Below are positions 42,908 to 53,724 of a stretch of 64,000 bases of DNA, one piece after another. A program made the translations under genes and the position numbers. Origin of the DNA: Vavraia culicis subsp. floridensis (Eukaryota; Microsporidia; Pleistophoridae). The notes under the pieces were generated by a model. It had not been told where the DNA came from. It saw only the letters and a program-made list of their open reading frames with translations, and searched no databases. Location of the stretch: the NCBI RefSeq assembly GCF_000192795.1, contig NW_007360612.1, positions 1-64,000 of the forward strand, in the 5' to 3' direction. Within the stretch, counting starts at the first letter, position 1, and each line of letters opens with the position of its first letter.

Positions 42908-43067
42908 CAAATACGTGTGTTGTTCTGCAGTGCTCCCAAATACCGAGCAAATACGTGTGTTGTTCTGCAGTGCTCCCAAGTACCGAACAAATACGTGTGT
43001 TGTTCTGCAGTGCTCCCAAGTACCGAGCAAATACGTGTGTTGTTCTGCAGTGCTTCCCAAGTACCGT
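42908..43067. repeat. 40-bp minisatellite, 4 copies
   Basis: Units start at 42908, 42948, 42988 and 43028 (CAAATACGTGTGTTGTTCTG). Each contains CTGCAG. The array lies about 190 bp beyond the 3' end of the Sfp1-like gene. The period is the same as for the array at 20111, but the sequences are unrelated. Confidence 0.92.
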
Positions 43068-43254
43068 TATGATAATCACGGCTCTACAAACGAGTGGCAA
43101 GTGCAAGGCACTGGTAAAAACGATAAGACACAGAATATAACATCCAAGCAATATCAAGCGGTTCGATGAGCTGTCACTTCCACGGAACGGCTCAAACAAA
43201 GCAGAACGTGTCGTACCCGCATCTCGCACTGCATTTCATTAAAAATTAAATATT

Positions 43255-43950
43255 TTATTGCTTATGAAAATGTTCAAGGTGGTATTTCAAGCCATTCGAG
43301 TTCTTGTACCTCTTTCCACAATTAGAAAAGCTGCAAATATGCGGCTTGTTCGAATCGTCTTTCTGCACGTGTCCGTTTTCGATGTGGTATCTAAGGCCGT
43401 ATGCCGATGTATACGCCTTTTTGCAACCTGTGATATCACACCGGTAGGGTTTGCACTTCTCCAACGGATCGGCCTGAACACCTTCGGTACCCACGCTTCG
43501 TGAAACGTTGAAATTGGCGATGCTGCTGGCATTGATAGTGTTGTGCATGTTACTGAACGTGCTGCCCGTGCCAACACATTCGCGCTCTCGGCCCGTGCCG
43601 GCCTCGTCCTGGGCGCTCTCCTCGTCATTGCTGTGCTCGAAGTTTCTATGCTGTGCAAAGCTGTTGAACGTGTCAAAGTAGTTGCCACAGCAGTCCAGGT
43701 TGTTCAAGAACCTTTTTTCAGTGCTCTCCAGCACCTCATCCATGCTTACCTCACCACGTCCCTTAAACAGCACGTCCTCTTCGATGTTGAGCAGCAAGTT
43801 CTCAAGCACTATCTGGTCCCTGTTCATCTTATACTGGTTGATTTCGTACAGTTTCTTGTTCCTGTAGAACTCGTTGCGGTAGTGCGCCAAAGAGTCAATG
43901 TCTGTAAGCTTTGCTTTTTTATTGTTCATTGGTTTGATTGTCTTTTGCAT
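43255..43950 (-). CDS. Sfp1/JAZF1-like C2H2 zinc-finger protein (231 aa)
   Basis: Two C-terminal C2H2 fingers have the Sfp1 form: KPYRCDITGCKKAYTSAYGL with RYHIENGH (Cys171, Cys176, His189, His194) and CSFSNCGKRYKNSNGL with KYHLEHFH (Cys206, Cys211, His224, His229). The YKNxNGLKYHxxH pattern is characteristic of Sfp1/JAZF1. Upstream, CCGNYFDTFNSFAQH with FEH (about 87-106) occupies the place of the family's first finger, but its second Cys is replaced by Asn90. In yeast Sfp1 activates ribosomal-protein and ribosome-biogenesis genes under TOR control. The linker is acidic and disordered. CCC stands one base before the ATG at 43950. The stop overlaps AATAAA. Confidence 0.82.
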   Translation of the reverse strand: MQKTIKPMNNKKAKLTDIDSLAHYRNEFYRNKKLYEINQYKMNRDQIVLENLLLNIEEDVLFKGRGEVSMDEVLESTEKRFLNNLDCCGNYFDTFNSFAQHRNFEHSNDEESAQDEAGTGRERECVGTGSTFSNMHNTINASSIANFNVSRSVGTEGVQADPLEKCKPYRCDITGCKKAYTSAYGLRYHIENGHVQKDDSNKPHICSFSNCGKRYKNSNGLKYHLEHFHKQ

Positions 43951-46900
43951 AGGGAGGACCGTTGATGTTTTTTCTATATACCCTTTTTTTGTGGGTTAAT
44001 TTGTAATGATAAGATGGAATTGGTAAATTATAGAAAGTGGAGGTTTAGCGCACTTATTGCGGAGTTGAATACGGAAAGACCGGCACGGAAGTTTCAGCCG
44101 AATTAATTAATTTATTAATTTGAACGTTTATGCTGATAATGAAAAGGTACGCATTTGTGCACGGTTATAAGCAGTTGGGTGATGAGGATGATGCAAGACA
44201 CCGTTTTTTAATTGTTTTTACATTCATGGCATATTTGTCTGCGTATGACACTCCTTCTTTTCTCCTTCCTTTTTTGTCCTTGATTCTCTAATCATTACGT
44301 TGTGTTTCTTTTACAGCACAGTTTCACACCATGCTAAACATCTTCAGATTCTGTGCATGGTCCTGTTCCCATGCCTCTGTCCCTCGGCATGTGCATTCCT
44401 CGCCCCATCGTTCATGCTTACACAGCTTCCCAGTCCTACCCAGTTTCGTCTCTCAACACCATCCTTATCTAACAGCAGACACGTCCCTCAAGTATTTTTG
44501 TCCTCTCCTCCTCACATTTCCATTTACACACCCATTATTCGTCCTTTCCGTTTCACACGCTCGTTCACTGCGCCATAGCATCGTTTAGATCATCGATCAC
44601 CATTTCATACATGTGTGTTATATCATTGCTCGCTTTCCGTCACTCATACAGCACCAAATGTGTTTTACAGTATCTCCATGAGCGGAAGAGTATTATCATG
44701 TTTTCCTTCGATAGTGTATCAGTGCAACATAATGAGTTGATCTACGCCTCCAAGCCGTGCAGAACACGAATTAACGTTGTACCCATCCACCTCCACGTAC
44801 ATTGAGCCGATAGAGCTGTCATATGCGTTGCTATCAAAATATGATATTGGTTAAAGACAGCGTGTCCTGCTCATAGCGCGTTGCCGTTCACAATTTATCA
44901 TTGTGCCTAAACGGTAATATTTTTTAATTTACTGCGGCATTAAGCTGTAACGATTTCATCTCGGATAAACTACAAAAAGGAACTGCGCTTGCCGGGAGAA
45001 ATTCTAGAGATGGGCCGGCAGATGGTTTCATCGGTGTGAACTGCTGTTGTGGTTTCGTTGATTTCAATATCCTGTTGCTATGATTTTAATTGGTACGATT
45101 TGATGAGTCCTGAAATACAAATTAATAATCGAATGTACGCTCATTACGCAGTAATTGCGTAAACAGATAGCGCATTTACTGTGAGACGGCTGGTGTGTAA
45201 GCGATTGATTGTTGGTCACGATCACGTATTGCTGATCAATTGCGATCATGAATTGCCAGAATCTGAGATACCGATTTTTAACCGTAATTACGCGCCGAAA
45301 CGCGAAAAGTTTTCTTGGATCAACACACACGGTACCGTGCAACGAACGATAAAAGTCATATTCAGCGGTAACAGTTGCTGTTGTGTGGTGGAACGCTTGC
45401 TCACGGGCACTCTGAGTTGCAGATAATTCGTGTGAAAATATGTTAAATTCGTTTGAAATTTGAACCAACCGCGAATACAATCCTATACACTATGAAGTAC
45501 GTACTATGATTGTGGGTCGAGCGTTATGGAACAAGGATTGCCGCCGAACGTAAAATAAGCAGGTATAGTGATATCACCATGGTTCCGATATTTTATACGA
45601 AAAAGTGCCGTTCTCCAAATTATTTCAATGATCGTTCTGCCTGCGCACAACTATTTTTTGGCATTTTACCATTTTATGGCGAATGTTTCTGGAGGACGGG
45701 TCTTCTTGCACAGATAGCATCGTGTTGAAAATGTGCCAAGAAGATGTTACAGCACAAGCGCATAGCAATGTGCACGTTCACATGAATGTTTAATAAACCT
45801 TCAAATGGTGTATGTGCGGTATCTTCGGTTACAGTAATTTGGGTACAAAATACAATTTAAGTCACGCTATCAGAGTATAATACGCAGCAAGAAATGCATG
45901 CGTATGCAGCAGATTAATGGATTGCACGCCCTTGTGCAGTTTAGATACGATGATCTGCGGGTGTATGCTGAACATGGTATTCGTTCAATTTTACCGAAAA
46001 TGTTTTTACAGTGTAATGCAAATTTGGATGGACATTGGCAAGGAGAGCAATGTAATTATGGCAATGGCACAACTTCAATCCATAAAAAGATTGTTTGCCA
46101 TAATCTTTGAACAATCGTACAACTATAGCACGCTTCTTCAAACAGTTTCTGTTTTTGGAAGTATTGGTAAAAAGGGAAGTTAACTTATGAAGGATGATTT
46201 TTCAACACCAATGCTAACAAACTTGATAAACTTTATGTAATTCTGAGGATATTGCAATATTCCTTTTTAATACCTACCATGAAATGCAACTATGTAACGA
46301 AGGAGGTGAACACGTAATGTGGTGTTTCTGATGGAGTACCGGGTAAGTAGCTGTGCTTTTTGTGCTATATGCACTGTTTTATCCAAAAATATGTTAAAAC
46401 TTGACTTACAGCTGTACTCCCGCAAAACCGGGGTATCTCCTGTGGTAAGGAGAAGGCTCCACATCATATCTTATGTTTTAATCACCGTAGCCGTAACAAG
46501 TCGCGATTAGTGTTCAAGAACTAATCTATTAATTGCTGCCAGGAAATACACTTAGCCGTTTTTAACGTATGTCGTTGATTCCCTCACATAGCAGCCGCAT
46601 CAAACATAACACATTTTATGGACCGCAAAGACAGGTCATGGTCATTGATCCATGGGCGTACACTCACTGGTCACGAGCGCTATACACAGCTACCGAAATG
46701 TTACCATGAACAAAATGCTAAAGTGTTGGTACGAGTAAAATATAAATTTTTGGAAAGGGAAAGATGAGTAGGGCGTGTTACAACGGGTTTACGCACCGTT
46801 TTAAACTTAAGCAGTGTTGCTTCACGATGAACATCCCATCAATTTGTGCAAAAGTGTGTTTTAATCGGCCAATTAAACTGATGTACTGATATGAGCAGAT

Positions 46901-49900
46901 GACAGCACAGCGCATTTGTGTGAATCAACGGGATTAAATTCTTTTTTTGCCGCCTGTGCGTGTGCTGGTCTGACATGTGGGTCAAGGAACCACTTCGTTG
47001 CAAAATATCCGTTTTTGAATGTATGAGCTGTGCACACCGCTTTTTCCAGCGTTCAGAATGTTCTGTTAACAGCAATGAACCACGGCCGAACCGTTTTATA
47101 CCTAAAACATTGCACACGCCACTTTTTTTTATAAAAGAATGTTTTAGAGCTGTAAATTCGCCATCCACCTAAATTAAAGTGTGATATCCGTTGTAAGTGT
47201 TGCGCAGAGTGCCTTTTTGTTCTTCGTAATTTTGGCGGGTAACTAAACAAAGGAGTTGGTACCATGAAGCGGTACTAGAACGGATGCAGGCGGTAACAAC
47301 GGCTATAGTACAGAGATTAGCAACGCATTGAGATGAAAGTACTCAATACCAGCTAATTGCTCGTGATCACTGTTGAACATTTTGGCAGTTAACCATAATT
47401 TAACTAATACAAATTGTTAGGTTGTATAATGATTTGTAGGGGAACGGCCATTTACATGGCATAGTATTTAATTTATTTAATGTTATGGAGCAGAGTTGAT
47501 ATTGCCTATTTTTTATGAAGGTTGTTTTACCAATGCTGACGCAAGAACAGCAACAATTTGCACCATTTATGAAGGTTGTTTTACCAATGCTGACGCAAGA
47601 ACAGCAACAATTTGCACCATTTATGAAGGTTGTTTTGCCAATGCTGACGCAAGAACAGCAACAATTTGCACCATTTATGAAGGTTGTTTTGCCAATGCTG
47701 ACGCAAGAACAGCAACAATTTGCACCATTGAAAATGTTTGAATGCAGAATAAAACTTGATCATGGTGCTGTGACGTACGGTCTAATATTGGTGTTTTATT
47801 TAAAAGATTGATTACATCGCGCTAAGACACCTCTGCGGTATTTTCATCGTAGGCTTGGAAAATAGGGGTTGCTCACCGATCCTAGAAGTGCCCAAAGAGC
47901 AAAAAATTGGCAACAATTTACTATGATGTACCAGGAAGAGATAGCTCGAGCAACTAAATACAACACTTGCTGTCTACCATGGCTGTGTTTGTTTTTCAAC
48001 CCAAAGTATCGGAATATGATGGTGTTGATACGTTAAACTATATTTGCACACCTTTGCTGTTTCTTGCACGTAAACTGCTGTACCACCCGTATAGCGCGTA
48101 TTTTACATCGCATTTCATCTTCTCGATCCGCATTGGAGACATGCTGTATTGCCGTAGACCGCGACTTAGCTAACTAATTTTACTCAGTGCACTCTCCACA
48201 GGGGATAATACGCTATGTGCATGTTTATTGTTTGTGTGAATCAAGCACACTTTTTCCTTTCATACTATTACCTTTTTGACCTGCAACATACCAAATATTG
48301 ATATAACTGCTACGGTGCTATGCACCATACCATTCAGTCCTTCCGAACACCTCGCACCCACATGTTTACCAAAATGCCGTCATAACAAATTTGCACCATT
48401 ACGCTTTTTCTTCGAATTTATTACTCATTAAAAAGCTGGGCTGTGCGCCAACACAGTCGTACAACCGGTTCATTACGCCTATATTCTATTCATTGTTGTT
48501 TCATGGATGACACTCGTTTCATTACCGAGTAAACTCTTGTAACGTATTTCGCCATGATTAAAGCGGCTGTTGGGTGCCCATTTGAAAGGTATCCATGGGA
48601 TTAACAGGTTCTTTCTAACTTCTGTACGTAAGCCATGGTTAAACCAATCAACGACCACGCTAACGTGTACTAAAACGCTCGTAACATATTTTGAAAGCTT
48701 TCAGGATGACTTTTTTAGCATTTGCTATTCATAAAATGTACAATTCAACAAAACTCTCTTTCTACCTTCTCAACCTGCTGCCAACACCTCGCATCAAGCA
48801 AAAAATGGCAGAAGAGGAGTGACAGGGGGTGTTACGTGAAGTATTCTGCCAGTAAATGCACGTGATTTGGTAACTTTGACATGAATGCAATCTGATCTGA
48901 AATAAAGAACGTTTTGGATGGTTGGTACAAACTGCCCGTTAAGGCTATGAGTGTATTATACGACCGGTTCGTGATGGTTATTGAGGAATTACTTGGTGTG
49001 GACCTGCAGATATGCAAAATAATGTGCCAGTTTAGGGAGATAGCACCTACAAAGTGTCAAGAATATCAAAAAGATGAAATTGAGCAGTAAATAACGAATA
49101 ACTTGGTGTCATTCGTTTCAACTATATCGATTAATGTACACAAAACGAAGAAAAACAACTTTTTTGTACTGAATGGCAATTTAAATGTGTTTTCACACGC
49201 AAATCAATGTTCACTACGTGTACGAATGCTCATGTTAAAGACGTATGTTCGTATGCGTACCGATGAGTCGAAATGCATTCTTTTGGTGGCTGTGATCACT
49301 CACTTTACAGGCAGTGTTGAAACGAATAATTTTATTGAGCAATTCAGAAGAACACCAATTATGGCCAAACCAACCGCAACGTGACCGGCATGTACTCAAC
49401 AAACTGGCACATAGCGTGTTCATTTACTATTAATAACTCTTCTTTTGTTTATTATTAAGGAAACAGGGCTTCACCTTCTTTCCTGCCACAGATGCCATTA
49501 TTATCACCGTTTAAGTGCCATCGACACGTGTGGTAGAACGAAAGGTGTTTAAGCCGCAAATGTAATGTGTGGAACACGGAATGACATGTTACAAGAATTT
49601 AGAAATCATCTTAGCGTTTGTAAACCGTTCATCGACGGTGAATCAGTTAACCGATAGATGCGGCAGAATGCAAATACAGGCACATTGTGTGATGGTACAC
49701 AACGTAAAACCGATAAAAAGGAATTATTTACCGTTTTGATGGATGTGTGCAAAATGCGTGATGGATTAAATGGAAATTTTACAGAAAATGTGTTTGCACA
49801 TGGTACAAGTAATTTTGGCAGTTTTTGACAGGTATAACACTTCTTTACAACAAAATAGACAAACATTGCCGTTATAACTCATTTTTAATCCGTTGTTCAC

Positions 49901-50289
49901 TTCATATTCGTGCTATACGACTGTGTAACGGCTCGGTTCGTTTCATCCACTGCGCTCTGTTTTTGTTTGTCCCCCCAGAACAATTTCTACCTGAGGAGCA
50001 GTTTGCTGTATTCTGTGATAAATTCATCAAAAAACAGCTGTTTGATCCGCAGCACCATCTTGCTGTTGCATAACGCTGCTTTTTACGCTCCGCTTTTGCA
50101 CAGCACTTTGTAAATAGCACGTTGTTGCCCCTCTCCGCCACGCTAGCCAATCAATATCTTCCTTACCCCGTTTTTCCTCACTTGTCATTTTCCCGTGTTT
50201 CAAATTAAATCTCTTTGTTTTCTTTTAATCCCTTTATCTGCGTATTTCCCCTAAAATTTTTTAATTAATTTTTTCATAGAAAAAAGAAA
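43951..50289. other. 6.3-kb gene desert
   Basis: No supported gene. From about 44250 to 44590 the plus strand is strongly pyrimidine-rich (TCCTTCTTTTCTCC-type runs), upstream of the Sfp1-like gene. A TTAATTAATTTATTAATTTG run lies near 44100. The only clear structure further on is the 54-bp array at 47515. No transposon ORF or terminal repeats were noticed. Confidence 0.5.
47515..47730. repeat. 54-bp minisatellite, 4 copies
   Basis: Units start with ATGAAGGTTGTTTT at 47515, 47569, 47623 and 47677 and are almost identical. Because 54 is a multiple of three and each unit has an ATG, the plus frame reads MKVVLPMLTQEQQQFAPF four times, followed by about 27 unrelated codons to 47811. TTGTT and AACAA in each unit form a weak inverted repeat. 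It resembles the non-coding arrays elsewhere, so I treat it as non-coding. Confidence 0.9.
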
Positions 50290-51249
50290 ATGTTAAACAA
50301 AGAAGACAATTTTTATCCTACCAATAAAATAGAAGAATCCCTACAGTCAAAAATCGCCAGAGACATGCAAATAATTAAAAGGGAGATAAGAGAGGCCCTC
50401 AGCAGCCCGGCAAAGTTGCGCTATCTCGTTGATTTTGAGCACGGGGCTGTGGCTTATAATCCTCCAAAAATTTTCAAAAAAATTGTGATACAGAAGAAGT
50501 GGAGTTTGAAAGAGTGTGCGAGGAGAAGTGAGGAGTATTACAGAGAAATTGTAAATTTACCGATAAAGTTCGTGCTTGTCGGATCGGACAAGGTGGTGTT
50601 TACGGAGGAATGGATATACGCGATTGAGGAACGCAGGAATTTGAAGTTGCTGAGGAAGATAAATTTTTATAGAGCAAAGTTGTTCAGAGAGGAAGACGAG
50701 AATACGGGCAGAGAGGACGTGGTGATGAATGGAGGGTGGAGGAACTGTGACTACGAAAAAAAAATGCTGGATGGACTGGCTGGGACCGACCGTGCGATCA
50801 CAATGAGCGATCAGCCAGGAATTACCGCCTTAGAGGGCTTTAGAACGGCAACCGATGAGAACATGGACACGAACCAGCTCATACACTCTCAGCGAGTGCT
50901 CGCTCGTAAGCTTGCACACGAAGCGAAAGAGTTCATCCAGAGGAACACGCTTTATGAGGACGATGAAATACGAATTTTGGATTTCCAAAACACCTACACA
51001 TACCAGAAGGAGATGCCCAAGGAGCCACCGAAGGAGACCATTGATCACACCAAGGTGTTTGAGCTCATGAAAAGCGAAAATTCAAAAACAAATTTCAAAA
51101 TTCCAAATATTAAGAAGAAGGGCACGTGCCACTCATCACATGCAGCCGCTCTTTCGAAGATTCCGTATGACCTGGGCAGAATGGCCACGCCGACCGAAAT
51201 TTTGAGCTATAAAACGATGAGAAGCAGTAACAATATACGACAACAATAG
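50290..51249 (+). CDS. Hypothetical protein, lineage-specific (319 aa)
   Basis: I do not recognise it. The N-terminal half (about 15-145) looks folded and helical with basic patches (KIFKKIVIQKKWSLKE, EEWIYAIEERRNLKLLRK). The second half is charged and partly disordered, with a Tyr/Pro segment (YTYQKEMPKEPPKE) and a basic C-terminus. No signal peptide or membrane segment. Its upstream region is pyrimidine-rich with CCCC about 40 nt before the ATG and a TTAATTAA between; this resembles the CK1 leader. Composition and length argue for a real nuclear or cytoplasmic protein. Confidence 0.7.
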   Translation: MLNKEDNFYPTNKIEESLQSKIARDMQIIKREIREALSSPAKLRYLVDFEHGAVAYNPPKIFKKIVIQKKWSLKECARRSEEYYREIVNLPIKFVLVGSDKVVFTEEWIYAIEERRNLKLLRKINFYRAKLFREEDENTGREDVVMNGGWRNCDYEKKMLDGLAGTDRAITMSDQPGITALEGFRTATDENMDTNQLIHSQRVLARKLAHEAKEFIQRNTLYEDDEIRILDFQNTYTYQKEMPKEPPKETIDHTKVFELMKSENSKTNFKIPNIKKKGTCHSSHAAALSKIPYDLGRMATPTEILSYKTMRSSNNIRQQ

Positions 51250-53325
51250 AAATGTGTGACAGAATGTTAATAGAGGATGAGCAGATACAATTTATAGAGC
51301 ATAGGCAAATAAATTATTTTTGGGGGTTGTAACACGTGGTTGAGCTGGTGGTTGTTTTGTAATATACTCAAGGTTTGAGAGACCGTGTCAGTTGCATATG
51401 CAGTGAATAAACGTGATTGTAAGAAACGTGCTCTTGGATCGAGAATTGCTTTTGTAGCTGTACATGAGCATTTTACTCGGCATTGTCTATATGTTACCAT
51501 CCGTTTACTACTGTATGATTACAGATGGACAATTCTCAGTGCTATATGTCATGCTTGTGATGTACCATGGTCCATGGTGTTTTAGTTTTCCACCAAATTT
51601 GATTTGTTAACTGTAACGTTCCGTTATTTCCTCTTTCACGCGAAAATTTCGCTATTTTTAATAATCAGAAGAAACCGGCCAAGGACTAAATCGCGAATTA
51701 GTAATTTTGGTTGATGCAGATGCGTTACTTGGCGCTACACGGGAAATAACGGTTTCAACAGAAAATGTCACAAATTTTTAGAACTTAGTTCTGAGGACAT
51801 CATAAATTGTGTACTTCAGGCTTTATCGCGATTTGGTAAATTAAAATTACGAAGTTCTCATCATTTTTCCTTTGTGTTAATACCATACCGGTACACGGTC
51901 ACTGAACAGGTTATATTTAAGTACAACTCACAATTTCCGATCCTTTTTGTTAATACCATACAGGCATATGCTCTAATGAACGTGGCTGTTCATACTCCTC
52001 AGAGCCATTCTATTTACGGTGAGCACCTCTGGCAAAAATGGACCTAGAAGTGCTGTCCGAATAACTCAAATTGATACCACAAAAACTGCAACATGCAGGT
52101 ACCAATTGCTTACAACGCTCTCGTTTGGCTATACAGTGAGAAGTGCTGAGACAGCATTTTTGTTATGTTCTGAACAGCATGTACCTCAGGTTCTTTATAC
52201 AATCCTGTACTTCTTCTTACATTGGGGTATGATTGCATACTTCACACCATTTTGTTTTCTATTAGTTCCGCTAACAATGTAAGGCATCTCAAACTGTTGA
52301 TTTACTTTCATGAACTCGTTTGTATGCTTAGTTCAAGATTTGTACACTTTTATAATGTGTAGTCAAAATCTGACATCACAAATGTTTTCATAACGATTTT
52401 CGCAGATATTTCTGTCTGGCTCTTGATGTCCCGATAGCTAAAGCCAGCACAGAATGAAAAAGGGGAACGCAGCAAATCCGAAACAAAACTTTGTTTTGCA
52501 AGTGAAGGCCTTGCACATTCTGTAAATTTATACTAAAAAACCCATCAATGATATGACATGCGATAAGAACTGCTTATTACTTCCCTAAAGGGTATATGGC
52601 CATAAAAGCGACGAATATTGTTCATATTTTGCATCAAAAAACTTACTTTAAAGGTATGGTACAGCAACAAATATATTTTTTACCTTTTCTTTTACTAAAA
52701 TATCCTACCAGTCAACAATTTTATTTACTTGCCATGCAGGTTACTCAGCACTTATTGGTCTATGGTTAACCAAGGACGTACTTACGACTAATTTATTTTT
52801 AAACGACATAATTTTGATCATACGCATTGAATTATGACATGATCATGGAATGATCCGCTATCTGTGCGTTCTAAATGTTTTAAATCGATGTTTATTTTGC
52901 TATACATCCTCTAAATGCTTGTGTTGGGAAATGCCCACTCTGGAATAGTGCTAGGCTTGTGAGACAGGTTATTTCACGGTATGATGATTTGTTGGAATGA
53001 AGGCTGAGTTTGGTGAATAGTGTTCTCAGCTCCATTTTGATTTTGGCGTAAAATAATGTTCGTAGGACCAGGAGATGATAACACTTTTCAATTATGACGT
53101 GTAACGCTGCGTTTAAGCATCATTATTCGAATGCAGAGTTATGATGTGTCCTCATTTGCACGTAGTATCGATGGTAAATAGAACTGAACGAATGTACTGC
53201 CACCATTGTGTATGTTTGCTATAAATGCACGGTCTTAGAGTGCAAGAACACGTTAAATAGATATATCTCTGGTAATAGCGAAGAATTAACGCGCTATTTC
53301 TCGTAAATAAAATGTATGCTGCCAG
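51250..53325. other. Intergenic region, nothing recognised
   Basis: 2.1 kb of AT-rich spacer. ACCATGG-T-CCATGGT (51564-51578) is a short palindrome. The open stretch at 52019-52282 begins with GTG and is not convincing. Confidence 0.5.
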
Positions 53326-53724
53326 ATGAACCTACAGCAATTGATAACAGATCCTTTGCACGATTCTTCGAATGCTGCAGCCGTAGCAAAATTAGCAGCT
53401 GTCAACTCATGTCATAAGCCTATAGAAAATCAAAATGTGTTGCCTGTGCCTGCCATATCATCTCAGCCGATCAAGCACAAACGCTTTAAAAGTATGCCTT
53501 CTCCTGATCTCTCGGCATGTGCGGTTTTATCCGAAAACACCTGTCTAGATGGGCAATTCGCAAAACGTGCCACCGACCCTTCACACTGACATTCTGAGGA
53601 TTCATCATTCTCCGTTTCATCGCTCTCAGCGCACAAAGCATTTCTAGCAATCCGTGACAGCGTTTTGATCCCAAAATATTTTGAATTTTTAAGCCGGAAA
53701 ATAAAAGAGCCCTTTCAACAATGA
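53326..53724 (+). pseudogene. Possible gene interrupted by one in-frame TGA, abutting 14-3-3
   Basis: From the ATG at 53326 (MNLQQLITDPLHDSSNAA) 87 codons run to a TGA at 53587-53589. The same frame then stays open for 44 more codons with similar Ser-rich, protein-like composition (HSEDSSFSVSSLSAHK and on to LSRKIKEPFQQ) and ends in a TGA that overlaps the 14-3-3 ATG as ATGA. It could be a decayed gene, a stop read-through product, a sequencing error, or chance. The base after the TGA is C, which favours leaky termination in other eukaryotes. No family is recognised. Confidence 0.3.
53710..53712 (+). promoter_or_regulatory. CCC start-associated motif of 14-3-3
   Basis: CCC ends 8 nt before the ATG at 53721. 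It lies within the tail of the interrupted upstream ORF. Confidence 0.35.

Larger units (their letters stand above)
40338..43254. other. Intergenic region with a palindrome and a 40-bp minisatellite
   Basis: 2.9 kb without a supported gene. Features are the palindrome at 40836 and the array at 42908. Confidence 0.5.

Noticed and set aside
44300..44588. Two overlapping plus ORFs rich in Ser, Pro, His and Phe
   Set aside because: Simply reflect the pyrimidine-rich tract, which lacks stops in several frames.
10327..47730. CRISPR arrays
   Set aside because: The arrays are direct tandem repeats without unique spacers, in a eukaryotic genome.
49825..50073. Plus frame ending FLPEEQFAVFCDKF... upstream of the orphan at 50290
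   Set aside because: Short, starts at TTG and mixes spacer-like residues; the protein-like end is too brief to support a gene.
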